Below are positions 34,790 to 45,452 of a stretch of DNA of 64,000 nucleotides, in pieces. The position numbers and the translations under genes were made by a program. How positions within the stretch are numbered: position 1 is the stretch's first letter; every line of letters begins with the position of its first letter. The notes under the pieces were generated by a model. That model did no database searches, had not been told where the DNA came from, and saw nothing but the letters and a program-made list of their open reading frames with translations. Origin of the DNA: Panicum virgatum (lineage: Eukaryota; Streptophyta; Magnoliopsida; Poales; Poaceae); assembly GCF_016808335.1 (NCBI RefSeq), contig NC_053149.1, forward strand, positions 58,085,922-58,149,921. Reading direction: 5' to 3'.

Positions 34790-35532
34790 TGACAAAGGAA
34801 TCTCGCAAATTTTTATGTCATATTATTTTTCGATAAACCCATAAAGTTCAATTGGTCTTGTACTTGTTTTTTATGGCATGTTGTCATGTCAACTAGCATA
34901 CGTGTTTTGTATGTGTCATTTTTTTATTTTCTTCTATCTCTTATCTTTGTAGCACTATTGTTCATTAAGGTACCAAGTCAGTGGTCAAATCTCTTGGCAA
35001 GATACAAATTTCCTTATCGGGCAATTTTTTACTTATTTTTTGTAGATCAAATGTGGGAGAAGTTGTAATGTTTTCTATTTCCAAAGTATATTGTTTTTTC
35101 TTTTCATATTGAATTATGTGTGTGAATGTCCTTTCTAAAATGTAGTGACAAGACCATTAGAGCCTTACTGCCTTAGGGTGTTATAGTTTTTTTTGCCATC
35201 TTTGTTGATATCATTCTAATTTTTTAGATGAAGTATATATGGGTTAAATGCAACATCAAGATCTTAATGTTCTTGTTATGTTTACTTTATTCATTGGCTT
35301 TTTCTCAAGTCACTTCTTTTAATAGTGAAATGTTTGTTATTTGCTAAATGTTTAGAAAAGTGCTACAGGAGGCGGACTCAACCCAAAATGTTAGCTACAG
35401 TAGACTCAAAGAATAAATGACATTAACCATGATGTAGAATCAATATGTGCACATCTTAGTAATAAATCTAGTTTATCCAAGTTCCAGTCTCTCAACTAAT
35501 GACTAGTCATGCTTTATTATTTGGGTCAGTTG
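34790..35532. other. Unassigned AT-rich DNA
   Basis: No coding frame, RNA gene or repeat ends recognised. Confidence 0.5.
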
Positions 35533-35645
35533 GATCCATGCCACTCCAATTTCTTGAAATTGGATCTCATATTGAAAATCATGCCATTGAGTGGCATGAT
35601 TTTCAACATGACACCCAATTTCACGGAGTTGTGGTGGCATGAATC
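35533..35645. repeat. 113-nt near-perfect foldback
   Basis: Arms of about 54 nt around a 5-nt loop. The inner 13 bp pair perfectly (GAAAATCATGCCA / TGGCATGATTTTC) and the outer parts pair at roughly three positions in four by eye (TTGAAATTGG with CCAATTTCAC; GATCCATGCCAC with GTGGCATGAATC). It could be a small foldback transposon or a small-RNA precursor; no known miRNA is recognised. Confidence 0.7.
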
Positions 35646-36136
35646 GAATTTTCCATTATTATTTATTCAACCGTGCAACAATGCTGGTGGGCCTTATGAA
35701 ATAAATGAAACGGACATTGAAACGAGGGAAAATAACTGATGCTGCCATGCAACTTTGATGTATGCGCTTATCTATTGGGCCATGGGCCTCATGTACATTT
35801 TATTCGATTGATGCAATTTTGGTTTTCACTCGATTTTTTTCCTAGCATGTTTGATTAGCAAATTGATTATTTTTTTTGGTATTCTGGTTACTTATAGTTT
35901 TGTTAGCAGACAATACCACGTGTCTTCATCCCATTGGTTTGGAAATTGAGTGATGCTATCATAAAATTTACTCGATTGTTATGTAGTCGTTCCCTCCGTG
36001 ATCAGGTTGCACACCGACCGCCCCCGCCGCCACCCCAAAAAAAATGATTTGTGGCTGTTTTGGGCCAGGGACCCGTATGTTGACTTTCGGATCACCGCCC
36101 CCCCCCCCCCCCCCCACCCCACCACCCCCACCCCCA

Positions 36137-36659
36137 GTTATAGTGTTCTGTGACTTCTCCGATGAGGAGTCACCTGTGCTCCATTTCATACCTGTCCCTG
36201 GGAACCTGCAACTGCAATTACCCAGCCAGTGGCTGATCGATAGGCACTGCCCAGAGTCATTCCGGAATGTGTCTGTCAGCCAAGGCACGATACGTTTCAT
36301 TCACATCGACAACTACCGGCAGGGCATCCGAACAAGTGACCGGGAGATCATTGTTTGGAATCTGATGATGATGGGCGATACCTGGAGCTGGGAGATCCAT
36401 CGTAAGATCAACATCAATGACATCTGGGCGCAAAATGACTACAAGGTTCTGGACCAAGAATGACCCGGATGTCCTGTGCGGTGTGCTGAGGGAAGACAGG
36501 GTTTATGGGAGGGCTTGGATAATCTATGTTGACCTGAAGCAGCTCTTGGTTCTCTCATGTGTCCTGTATATCGATGAAGAGATTGTCCGCCAAAAAGATG
36601 CTATTGGTAAGGACGAATATGATAGAATCTTGCCTTTGATGCCCTTTGCTTCGCTGTGA
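36137..36659 (+). pseudogene. DUF1618-type gene fragment with frameshift
   Basis: The frame after the pyrimidine-rich stretch and CAG at 36135 reads a grass DUF1618-like C-terminal half: FCDFSDEESPVLHFIPVP, then SFRNVSVSQGTIRFIHID, then TWSWEIHRKININDIW. It stops at 36463. The continuation is in another frame from about 36430: DPDVLCGVLREDRVYGRAW, then IYVDLKQLLVLSCVLYID, ending at 36659. DUF1618 proteins are a large grass family of unknown function, often F-box-associated. The N-terminal half is absent upstream and the sense frame is broken once, so I call a pseudogene. A real gene with an unseen first exon and a short unrecognised intron is less likely. A SINE lies just downstream. Confidence 0.65.
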
Positions 36660-36844
36660 TATCCCCAGATATCTGAACCAACCACAAGGTAATTAGAAGG
36701 TCACAGTGTTTGTATAACACTGGCCTCTGTTTAATAGTTGTCTTCGATTCAACTGTTGCTGTGCTTGTATGCCTTTCTTGTTATGGAATATGTAAAAATA
36801 CTGCCAGTCTACGGAATATGATTTTGAAGAATAGCCTTGTTGTG

Positions 36845-37104
36845 CGAAAGGCCGGGCGGTTGGGATGGCTAGCCCGACCCGGTAGCGTCGCGCTCTCAGC
36901 AGGTCCTGAGTTCGATTCTCATCAGAAGCGAATTTCAGGCTGCTGAAAGAAAAAAAAACCCATCGCTGTGCTCGCCGTAAGGCTTGGCCCTCACGGGCAT
37001 GGGCCAGGGTTCGGGGGGTTTATCTACCCGGATAAGCCGGTGTGGCTTCATCTTAATGAAAAAACGGTGGGGCCGTTTCTCCCCCCGGGTAGAGTTTTTT
37101 TTTT
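36845..37104 (+). mobile_element. tRNA-derived SINE with 18-bp target duplication
   Basis: The 18-bp sequence AAGAATAGCCTTGTTGTG occurs at 36827-36844 and 37105-37122. Between them is a 260-bp unit with an A-box-like GGTTGGGATGGCTAGC stretch and a B box GAGTTCGATTCTC near the 5' end. A GC-rich body follows, then a T-rich 3' tail (AGAGTTTTTTTTT). Internal pol III promoter, T tail and long target duplication are diagnostic of plant SINEs (p-SINE/Au type). The exact family is not assigned. Confidence 0.9.
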
Positions 37105-37299
37105 AAGAATAGCCTTGTTGTGGTTCAGTTTTAAATAGCTATTGTATACTATGTGCTCGCTGTTTGGATCTCTTCAAAATATTTCCATTTGAAAAATCTT
37201 TTTTTTGAACATTCCATTTGAAAAATCTGTTAGCAGCGGCCTCCAGAATAGTCATATTATCGTGTATTCACCGCTTCACTATTTTTCAGTGTCTCATAT

Positions 37300-40200
37300 T
37301 GTAACGACCCAAATGTAATTATCATGTTAAGCATTGCATCATGAGCATTCTTGTTAGTGTTATAAAAAATTTGTACTTTATTTGAATGCATTTGAATTTA
37401 ATTTTGAATTATTAATGCATCTTGAACTCATGCTTTGTGAAGCAAATTGCATTTTTATTATATGACTTATATCGGGAAATACTTTGATAAAATACTACTT
37501 TGAAAAACTTGAATTTAGGTGATTTTCCCGGATTTTAGGAAACCATCTTGAAGCCAAACAGCTTAGCGGGAAACCCAAAAATAGCATTTCGAGAAGAATT
37601 TTCATTTCAAATCCACAATAGCTTTTCTACCAATTCCAAGCAAAATGGGTTGCTCTTGGAGGCTTGGAAGATTAGTTTTGGGAGTTGAAGTAAAGGAAGA
37701 AGTTTTCTGTACAGAACCAATCCTGTAAAGTAACCCTCCCCTCCGGACGGTCCGCTCCTCTACTGCGGACGATCTGCGAGAGGCCCATGCATAGAGAAGC
37801 GGTGCCACGTATCCCCATCGGCCCCACTTGTGCCCCGCCACCACCAGCGCCCCCTCCCCTTCCCGTTGCCTCTCTTCCCCACGGAACACCCATCTCCTCT
37901 CCTTTCTCTTCCTCCAACCAAGCCATGGAGGAAGAACTCATACCCTCTCACCAAATCCAACCCACTCTCGCCGGAGATCGACGGAGGATTAGAGAAGGAC
38001 GACGCCGACGAGCTCCTCCACCACCTCGGCCACCTCTTTCTCGCCGGAGACCAAGGAGAAGGACATCCCCAAACTTCTTCATCTTCCCCAAGCCCTCAAG
38101 GATGAATTCGACCCGATCTACACCGACGCCGCTCTACTCCAACAAGTGGCCCCTTGCTCGTGCTCTACTCGTCGCCGGTGAGCTCCCCTTGCCAATCATC
38201 TCCCTTCCTTTGCCCTAAATCGAGCTCCCTAGCCCATTCATGGTCCTTCACCATTGATGACCTAGAGCTTTAGAAACTCCATGCATGTTAAATCGTCTAG
38301 CCAAAATAAATTCCCCATGTCCTTAGAAACCTATAGAAACAAACCGCACTCAAAACTGATGCCGAGCTGCCGCCGGCGAACTCGCCGGTGAACCTCGGCC
38401 GACGAGCGGACGGTCCGCGACCTACGGCCGAACAGTCCGCGAGTCGTGGCCTCCAACACCGAGCCTCTGCACAAAAACACGTCCCCAGAATTTTCTACGG
38501 CGGACAGTCCGTCATTCACCTCCGGACGGTCCGCAGTTCACTTCCCATTTCCACATAGAACCGATGTGTTTCTGGAACTCATATCGGGCTTGTACTGCGG
38601 ACGGTCCGCTCTTCCGGACCGGACAGTCCTCGGTACTATAGCAGCGCAATAGCAGCCATGTTTGTTTAAGTGCATAAGCATGCATCATCTTGCATAATTC
38701 ATATAAAATTGAATATAACTCTGATTGATGTGAAACAAATTTTGTTGGTTTTGTCTTGATGTCCTCTACCTTTTAAAAATATGTTTGCTCCCAAAATAAT
38801 TATATTATTTTCCAGTTTAATTAAATATGTGTTTACCTTGTTAATTACATAATTAATTCTCTATTAGTCCAAAAATTATGAAACCAATTTTGCTAGCTTC
38901 CTTATGATGTGTACTATCCATTGGACATGTTGTTTTATGTGAATTGCTTATAGATTGGTACAGTTTAATCTATGTTTATTCTAAAACTAGTTTACTTGTA
39001 AAATGTCTAGTGAATCAATTGTGCTCATGTGAGCTATCCACTTAAATAAATGTCATATGTTGTTATAGTTAGAAACTTCCATGAAACAACTTATAATGAT
39101 GATGTTTGTCTTAATTAAGTAGAAGAAGATTTGATAGCTTCTCTTTTATATAATGCTGATCTTAGCTTAACTAAAATGTGATGTTGCCGGCAAGTATTAT
39201 TAATTCTTGATTGTCTAAAGTTAGCTATAATAATATTATCAACTTGTATGAGCATACTCTAGACTCTAGCACTCTATGTTGATAGAAATCATGAACTAAC
39301 TCCCATAGTTGATGCTTGATGTTGAGATGAGTTACTTATTATTAATTTATATGATGACTAGTAATAGCACAACTAGTTTTCATGGCATCCTCATGTTACA
39401 ATGTATAGTGTGTGTGCAAATGTACAAGTAATTGTTTTGTAGCTTCACCCTATGTAATGTTTGTGTGCCCTAATTTTCCTCTTTTCAGTGCTTGTTTTAT
39501 GACTTTGAATCATGTTAGCATTTACCTCTCATAAGTCATTGCATCTCATAAGCATATGCATTCATGGCATCTTTTCTAATTCATGCATTTGTCTACTTTC
39601 TTAGAGGATGACGTTCCGGAGTGTCGCGGTTGCGGAGTACCAAGGCAGGCACCTATGTATCTCAAACCTTACTTTTGAATTCTTAATTTGCTATTATAAA
39701 GTATTGCTTGTGCATGGGCTTAACCCTATCTAGTCATGTGATTTGTGTAGAACCCACTCGGCATGTTTCCCTTATAGCTCTAGAACAACATATACTAGGT
39801 AAAGTATGTATGTTTAGACTTTTCGAATTAATTTGTTTAGCCATGCTTAGCTTACGGTAGAAGTCGAGAGATGGCAAGGTCACCATCACTCGCGAGTTAT
39901 AGGGTGTTTGCCTAAATATACTTGAGTAGATGAGCAATATTAAAACATGAGCAAGATATGAATGATGGATCGAGACTTGAGCAAGTGTGGTAGGGCCATG
40001 TTGGAAGTGGAATCCAAATGGTTTAGACTTACTTGAGTTGGTTAAGGACCGACGCGTCATCGCTTTGATACTTGAGCACTTTTCCGTACAATCCACATAC
40101 TTTATAATGGGATGGTAAGCTCAGTACCATACGCGCACCCTTCACTGAGCGGATTCGGCGCGGTTTGTGATGGGGTGTAGTCGGCAGTTCCGTTGCACCT

Positions 40201-42237
40201 GTCCATCCCGGCCGTTCGTCTCAGCATTGGGGATGGGTATGCGAACGGTTGACACGTGAATCATTGCTTACGGATCGACGGGTCGTATGGCCTATGGTCT
40301 TGTGTCGTGTGGGAAAAGTTGTACACCCCTGCAGGGTTTATAATATATTGCAATAGCCGCGCTCTCGGACATTGAGCACACTCTTGTACTTTGACTTTAA
40401 CGTAGAGTTTCGTGAAGGGCTTATGGAAGATTGAGCTCATAATTACATAATCACTTTACTTATACAATTGTATTGGTGCTTGATATAGAAATATTAGATG
40501 CCATGTCTTTTGCTTATTCACTTGATAAATTATACTCGCATTTTTATTTATAAATGTTAAAATTTGACAAGCCTCATGCATCCACCAAATATATAGTGTC
40601 GGTACCTCTGGACTAGGGTACCCCCTCTTGCTATGTCTAGGCGAGAGCCTCGTAGTTATTCTTGATTACGCGCTGACGGCCTGAGCAGCCGGACCCCCGC
40701 GGTCCGAAGCCCTTCTCACCCGGTCAGCGGCCCCAGACCCATTCCTTGCTAGGGAAGGGTCCGGTGATGCCGCGTGTCCCGGAGAAGGGAGCGCTCAGCC
40801 AAAACAGCCGGGGTCCCGGACCCCCATATACTATCCGGACCCCTCAGCGGGGAGGGAACAGACACCATGCCTGGGGCAGGTCCGGAGCTGCCACGTGTCC
40901 GCAGGCGCAGTCACGCGCGCGGCCGCGAAGCTTCCTCAGGAAGACTCGCCCACCTACCGCATACAATACGGGAGACGTAAGTGCGCTCTGCCACAGCAGA
41001 GCCCGAGGCGACTTTTGTCAGGCTGCACTGTTGATCGTGCGTTACCAAGGCACACAGTGCAGCCGCTGGCGCCGCCCACGCCACGCATGTCAGTCTGCTA
41101 CGCCAGTTGGACACGACAGCTCGCCTTCGCCCATCATGACGCCTACGCGGTAGACCAAACAGTCTACGCCGCAACCTACACTACCTCAATGGGCGCCTCG
41201 CCGACGGGACATGTGAATCCACTCCTCGGTCAGAGAGTCCACAGGGCGATGAAGCGTATCTGGGGAGAGATTCTCAACCACTGTAGCACCATTAATGCCT
41301 TATGCGCAGTATACTATACATCCGCGTTGGACCCACCTGTCGGGGTCTCAACGCCTGTGTACGCGTTCTCTTGGGCTATAAAAGGGAGACGCCCGTTAGA
41401 GAAAGGACAGGCCGAAGAAGTCCCGGCAGAGGTCAGAACCCAGCCTGGGCAGAGGATAGATTCATTTATATGCAAGAGCAATACAACTCACAGTGGATGT
41501 AGGGTATTACGCTCCGGCGGCCCGAACCACTCTAAATCCTCGAGTGTTCTTGTGTTCTTGCTCTCTAGGTAGACCTGCCAAATCGCTTAGCGCTTCCCCG
41601 AGTACTCACCCTCTGGGATTAGGCGGGTGCACTACGCCACTCGGCTGTGGGTCTCCACAAACCACAACATATAGTATTATGGATAAGCCCTACAAGTACG
41701 AAATGTACTTACGGTGTTGCCGTTAAGTTGTTTTACAGGTTCTCTCCTAAGGAGTGACAGCCACGTTCATCCCGCCGGAGCCGGCAAAGTGGATGGACGG
41801 TGGAACTCGCTTAAAGCTTATGCAAGTGGTGTCTTATGGGCAAGGACATCATTATTGCTACCTAATACTCTCTAAATATCCGCTGCGTTTAGACTCTGAA
41901 TCATAAGAAAAACTTGGTAGGTTATCCACTTAGACCTAGGATACACCTTAGTTTGTAAATAACTTTTAAATGTTGAAAGTCCTCATGTTTGGTTGCTTAT
42001 GTTTAGTTAACTTCATGAGTTTTGTAAGGTAATTAAGACTTGTGATCAAAAGTTTAAAATTTCGCTCTCATATGTATCCTTGTGATGGTTGTTATGATGT
42101 GAAGAAACGGTATGTGAGTTGATCCTGGGTGTTGCTCAAGACGCATACCGGGGACTACCGGGATTATCTCGCTTAATTTGTTTTGATCAATGGACGATAA
42201 TCTAGTTTAATCGGGATAATTTGGGCGGTTCCTCACA
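37300..42237 (+). mobile_element. Solo LTR of a Tekay/Del-type retrotransposon (with nested solo LTR)
   Basis: Starts TGTAACGACCC at 37300 and ends GGTTCCTCACA at 42237, flanked by the 5-bp duplication CATAT (37295-37299 and 42238-42242). No internal coding region, so it is an LTR left by recombination. Subtracting the nested 1073-bp LTR and its 5-bp duplication leaves about 3.86 kb, consistent with the very long LTRs of Tekay-type elements. Repeated CGGACGGTCCGC phrases occur at 37741-38640, and a promoter-like GC-rich ORF region at 37790-38220 that I do not read as a gene. Confidence 0.8.
40597..41669 (+). mobile_element. Solo LTR of family S, copy 1
   Basis: Starts TGTCGGTACC, ends ACCACAACA. 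The target duplication TATAG is at 40592-40596 and 41670-41674. A TATA box (TATAAAAG, 41377-41384) precedes GGGAGACGCCCG. It is the same family as the inverted copy at 52931-53998 (shared GCTGACGGC...GAGCAGCCGGACCCC, CACGTGTCC and CTATAAAAGGGAGACG). No internal region remains. Confidence 0.9.
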
Positions 42238-42242
42238 CATAT

Positions 42243-43015
42243 TTTCTGAGTTCTCTATTGTATCACTAGATTGTAGCATTATACCCTTGTTTATAGGAAG
42301 ACTAATTGAAGACTTGATTATGTGGTATATTTTTTTTGACCGTTGAAATGCCAAGTTACACTATAGCTGTTGCACTAGCATGTGGACTATGATATAGACT
42401 GACAGTGGGTCTGATGTAAAGAATGCATACACCAAATAGCTTTATAATTTGGACAAAATATATGTCGCATGGGGAGCCTCCCTTTGGTTTAAGCTCCAAT
42501 ATTGCACGTTCTATTTTGAATCTTCTTCCGGAGAGTGATGGTTCAGTCACCATAGAATTTTAAACTTGTGGTTATCACGCATTGAACCACAGTTTTGTAT
42601 GCATTCTTCCTTTTCTTTTTTTGAAGGCTTGTATGCATTCTTCTTTATTTCACAGTTAAGCGTAGCTGCGTCATATTCCTGCTAGATCGTTACTTTTGTT
42701 GGCTTGATGCCCGAGCTTCAGAAGTCCAGTGTATGGTTGGTTACCAGGTAATGTTCTGCCAAACCGGGTGTTGCAAAGCTGCAGTCCTGTTATGTGCGTA
42801 TGTGGTTACTGGCAGCGCAGGATCAGATCATGCAAAATTCGTCTAAACCACCTTGACAGTTCACCATGGCTCATTTTCTCTCTCTATTATTTGATTTCCT
42901 TCCAAACACGACTACGTTAAGCTGCAAAAAATGGATAGCACGGTAGGCAAACATCTGTAGACCATGGCAGTCAGGAAGGCACCGCGCAGAACGGCCAGTG
43001 CTTGCGCCTTTCCGT
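42243..43015. other. Intergenic DNA downstream of the phytocyanin gene
   Basis: AT-rich, no ORF of note. The segment near 42900-43015 is probably the 3' untranslated part of the gene at 43016 (minus strand). Confidence 0.5.
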
Positions 43016-43617
43016 TCACACCCGAAAAGGCACCGCCAAGCCTATCAAGACAGTGAGAGCCGCCCACCGCCAGACCCCGGTCGCGGCGCGGGCGTGGGAC
43101 GACGGCGCCATGGCCGCCGGCGGCGGCGGCGCGGGCTGGACGAGCACAGACACCCTCATGCCGTTCCAGCAGTAGCCGCGGCTGCAGATGAAGTAGAGCC
43201 GGCCCGTGGTGTTGAGGCGGAAGACGAAGCTGCGGCCGCGGCTGTAGCTGAGGATCGGGCTGCCCCCGTCGCACTTCGCGTACGCCGTCTCGTTCACCTG
43301 GACCACGTCGTACCTGTCCTTCTCGTAGTCGAATTCTGCATCCACGCGGAGCTAGGTTCAGCGCACAGGCGTCCTTGGCTTCAAGCCCTCTGAGGCTGCG
43401 CAGGGGAGAGAGAGAAAGAGAGGGAGGGAGGGGCGAGAACGATACCGAGCCAGTCGCCGACGTGGAACTCGTGCCCATCCGCCCAGTCGGTGTAGTTGAC
43501 GTTGGGTGCCCAGCGCTTGCCGCCACCGACGACTAACCTTACCGCGGCGGAGGGGGCCGCCGCCGACGCGAAGAGGAGTAGCACCACGAGGAGGAGGAGG
43601 CGCGGCGACGTCGCCAT
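43016..43617 (-). CDS. Early nodulin-like phytocyanin, two exons
   Basis: Exon 1 is 43617-43446 and exon 2 is 43335-43016; the 110-bp intron starts GTATCG and ends ATGCAG. The joined frame encodes 163 residues. Residues 1-25 form a secretion signal (LLLLVVLLLFASAAAPSAA). A plastocyanin-like domain follows: RWAPNVNYTDWADGHEF, HVGDWL, YDVVQVNETAY, FICSRGYCWNGMRVSV, with two Cys set for the family disulfide. A Pro/Ala linker and a hydrophobic tail then fit a GPI-anchor signal. The positions that bind copper as His in plantacyanin and stellacyanin read Tyr (YDVV, SRGYCW), so this is an early nodulin-like, probably copper-free member. It acts at the plasma membrane/cell wall; precise role unknown. 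A TATA-like CATAAATG lies about 80 bp upstream. Confidence 0.9.
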
Positions 43618-44497
43618 TTCTGGAGGACGAGCGGGACAGGGGCGGCGGCGGCGGGGTGGAAATGTGGATGAAATTCGGGGGATTGGAACGGGACATTTAT
43701 GGAGTGGAAATCGATGTGCGTTCCTTCTCTTTTCTGGACCTGTGAATCTTTTTTCGTATAAAAAGAAAGAAGGCGGAATTTGTTGTTTTACTGCATTGGA
43801 TGCATGCAAAGTATGCACCCGTACTTGCATTTTCGGCACCTGTGAATCTACTCGGTCGCGGCAGCCAGGCTGTAATCTGGGGCTCGTGCTCAGCGGCTCA
43901 GCCGAAGCGCATGATAAATGATAGTACTACTACGGATGAAACCGTATGCAGCCCGAACACAAGTTTTGCTGTGGGTTCCTGGTAAATACATTTCGCGTGA
44001 CCTGTGGACCCGGGGTCCGCATATGACGTCTGCGCCGTCGAAACCCGTGTTTCTTCAAGGCGACTTCTCCGGTTCAAATTTGTTTCAGCCAACTCCTAAA
44101 CGTGGATCGTGGAGCAGAGACTTGTTTCCAAACTATGAATGGATGGATGTGGCCACTACCCCGTTGCCCATTACGGTTAATGCGGGCTGTACTGTACTGT
44201 ACGGACCGACTGTCTAGCGCGCCAAGGGACATGCTACATTCCAACCATCCGTTTTCAACACAGTAGTACTTTCCTTCCACTTGGGTATTCTTTTTATTTA
44301 AAGGAACTGTGAAAGCATGTCAAAATTCTGGGGGAGAGTTTTTTGAAAACAATTATTGAGAAGTTTTTTTAAACAAACATTTCTTGGTTCCATCTCCAAT
44401 GTATGTGGCATTCCTTTATGCGGCATCTACTGAGAATGAGAGGGACCTGGGATGGCGCAAACAGCAAAAGCATCGTTTTGGCATGCGGTTGGGTGCA
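43618..44497. other. Upstream region of the phytocyanin gene
   Basis: The promoter of the minus-strand gene is expected here. TATA-like candidates are CATAAATG near 43700 and TTTTTATACG near 43755 on the minus strand. The remainder has no recognised feature. Confidence 0.4.
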
Positions 44498-44836
44498 GGG
44501 CTGCCTGGAAACCGCAATATTTTTCGCGAAGTAATTTTACATACATGACGTATTAAACGAAGTCTATTTGCAAAATCTTTTTACATATAGGTGTAAATTT
44601 GCGCGCCGAATCTAATAAGCCTAATTAATCCATGATCAAGAACATTAATGCTACAGTAACCATACTTTAATCATCCTCCGATCGTTCAGTCAAAGGTCTC
44701 ATTAGGTACAGTACTGCTACAGTACCAAGGTTCTAGAAATGATTTTGTAATTAAACTTTATTTAATACATCTAATTAGTGGTCAAACTGCAAAAAGTTTC
44801 ATGAAATTTGTTTCACCACCAAACCAAACACAGGAG
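44498..44836. mobile_element. Tourist-like MITE (edges approximate)
   Basis: The right end CACCAAACCAAACACAGGAG and interior CGAATCTAATAAGCCTAATTAATCC, ATTAATGCTACAGTAACC and TAATTAAACTTTATTTAATACATC match the MITE family at 10426 and 23802. The left inverted end is degenerate (GGCTGCCTGGAAACCGC). Confidence 0.55.
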
Positions 44837-45452
44837 ACCGACCACCAAGGCATCCAGCATTCTTGACACTGATCTTCATTCAAATGTCACGGTTCGGCAC
44901 GACGGTACCTGAAACAATTTGTGGGGCTGGGGCATGGAGCATACCGCGCAGCTGAATCCGGATTTTTTTTTGTGGAAAAGTTAAATCCGGATTCTGCTTA
45001 AACCATCGCGTGCAACGGGAAACCAGCTTGATGAACCAAAAAAACCTCCAAGAGTCCGCGAGACTGCCGAATTATGGAACCAACGGAAAGAAAAAAGAAC
45101 CAACGCATAAAGAAAGAAGAAAAAGGAACCAACGCAAGATCATCATAATTCTGAGACACTGTAGATGGTTCCGCCATTCGGCACCCTGTTTCACAAGGGT
45201 ACCCCACCAACGAAGATGACCCAGCATCGCATACAGCATTCGAAGTCTTTCAACAGTAGTACTCCCTACATGCACATGCGAGTACGCGACAACTCCACAT
45301 GATGGTTCCGCATGTTCCTGCCACAACTCCACCCACGGTATGTTCTCCGACCAGTCCTCAAAAGTGAGAGATACCTACTGACGTTCTGCCTTCAAATTAT
45401 TTCCAAACGCCATGAAGTTCGAATCTGGGAGTTCAGAGCAGTATAAACGCAC
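44837..45452. other. Intergenic DNA downstream of chorismate mutase
   Basis: No ORF of note or repeat. Likely contains the chorismate mutase 3' untranslated region adjacent to 45452. Confidence 0.4.

Noticed and set aside
36095..36136. C-rich run as a retrotransposon polypurine tract
   Set aside because: No LTR edge beside it; it precedes the DUF1618 frame and may be simple sequence or a splice-acceptor tract.
37787..38218. Proline-rich plus-strand ORF in the Tekay LTR as a host gene
   Set aside because: Lies wholly inside an LTR bounded by CATAT duplications, shows no domain, and overlaps other frames.
40746..41572. Long ORFs in the solo LTR of family S
   Set aside because: They span U3/R of the LTR, including the TATA box, and are not conserved in the second copy.
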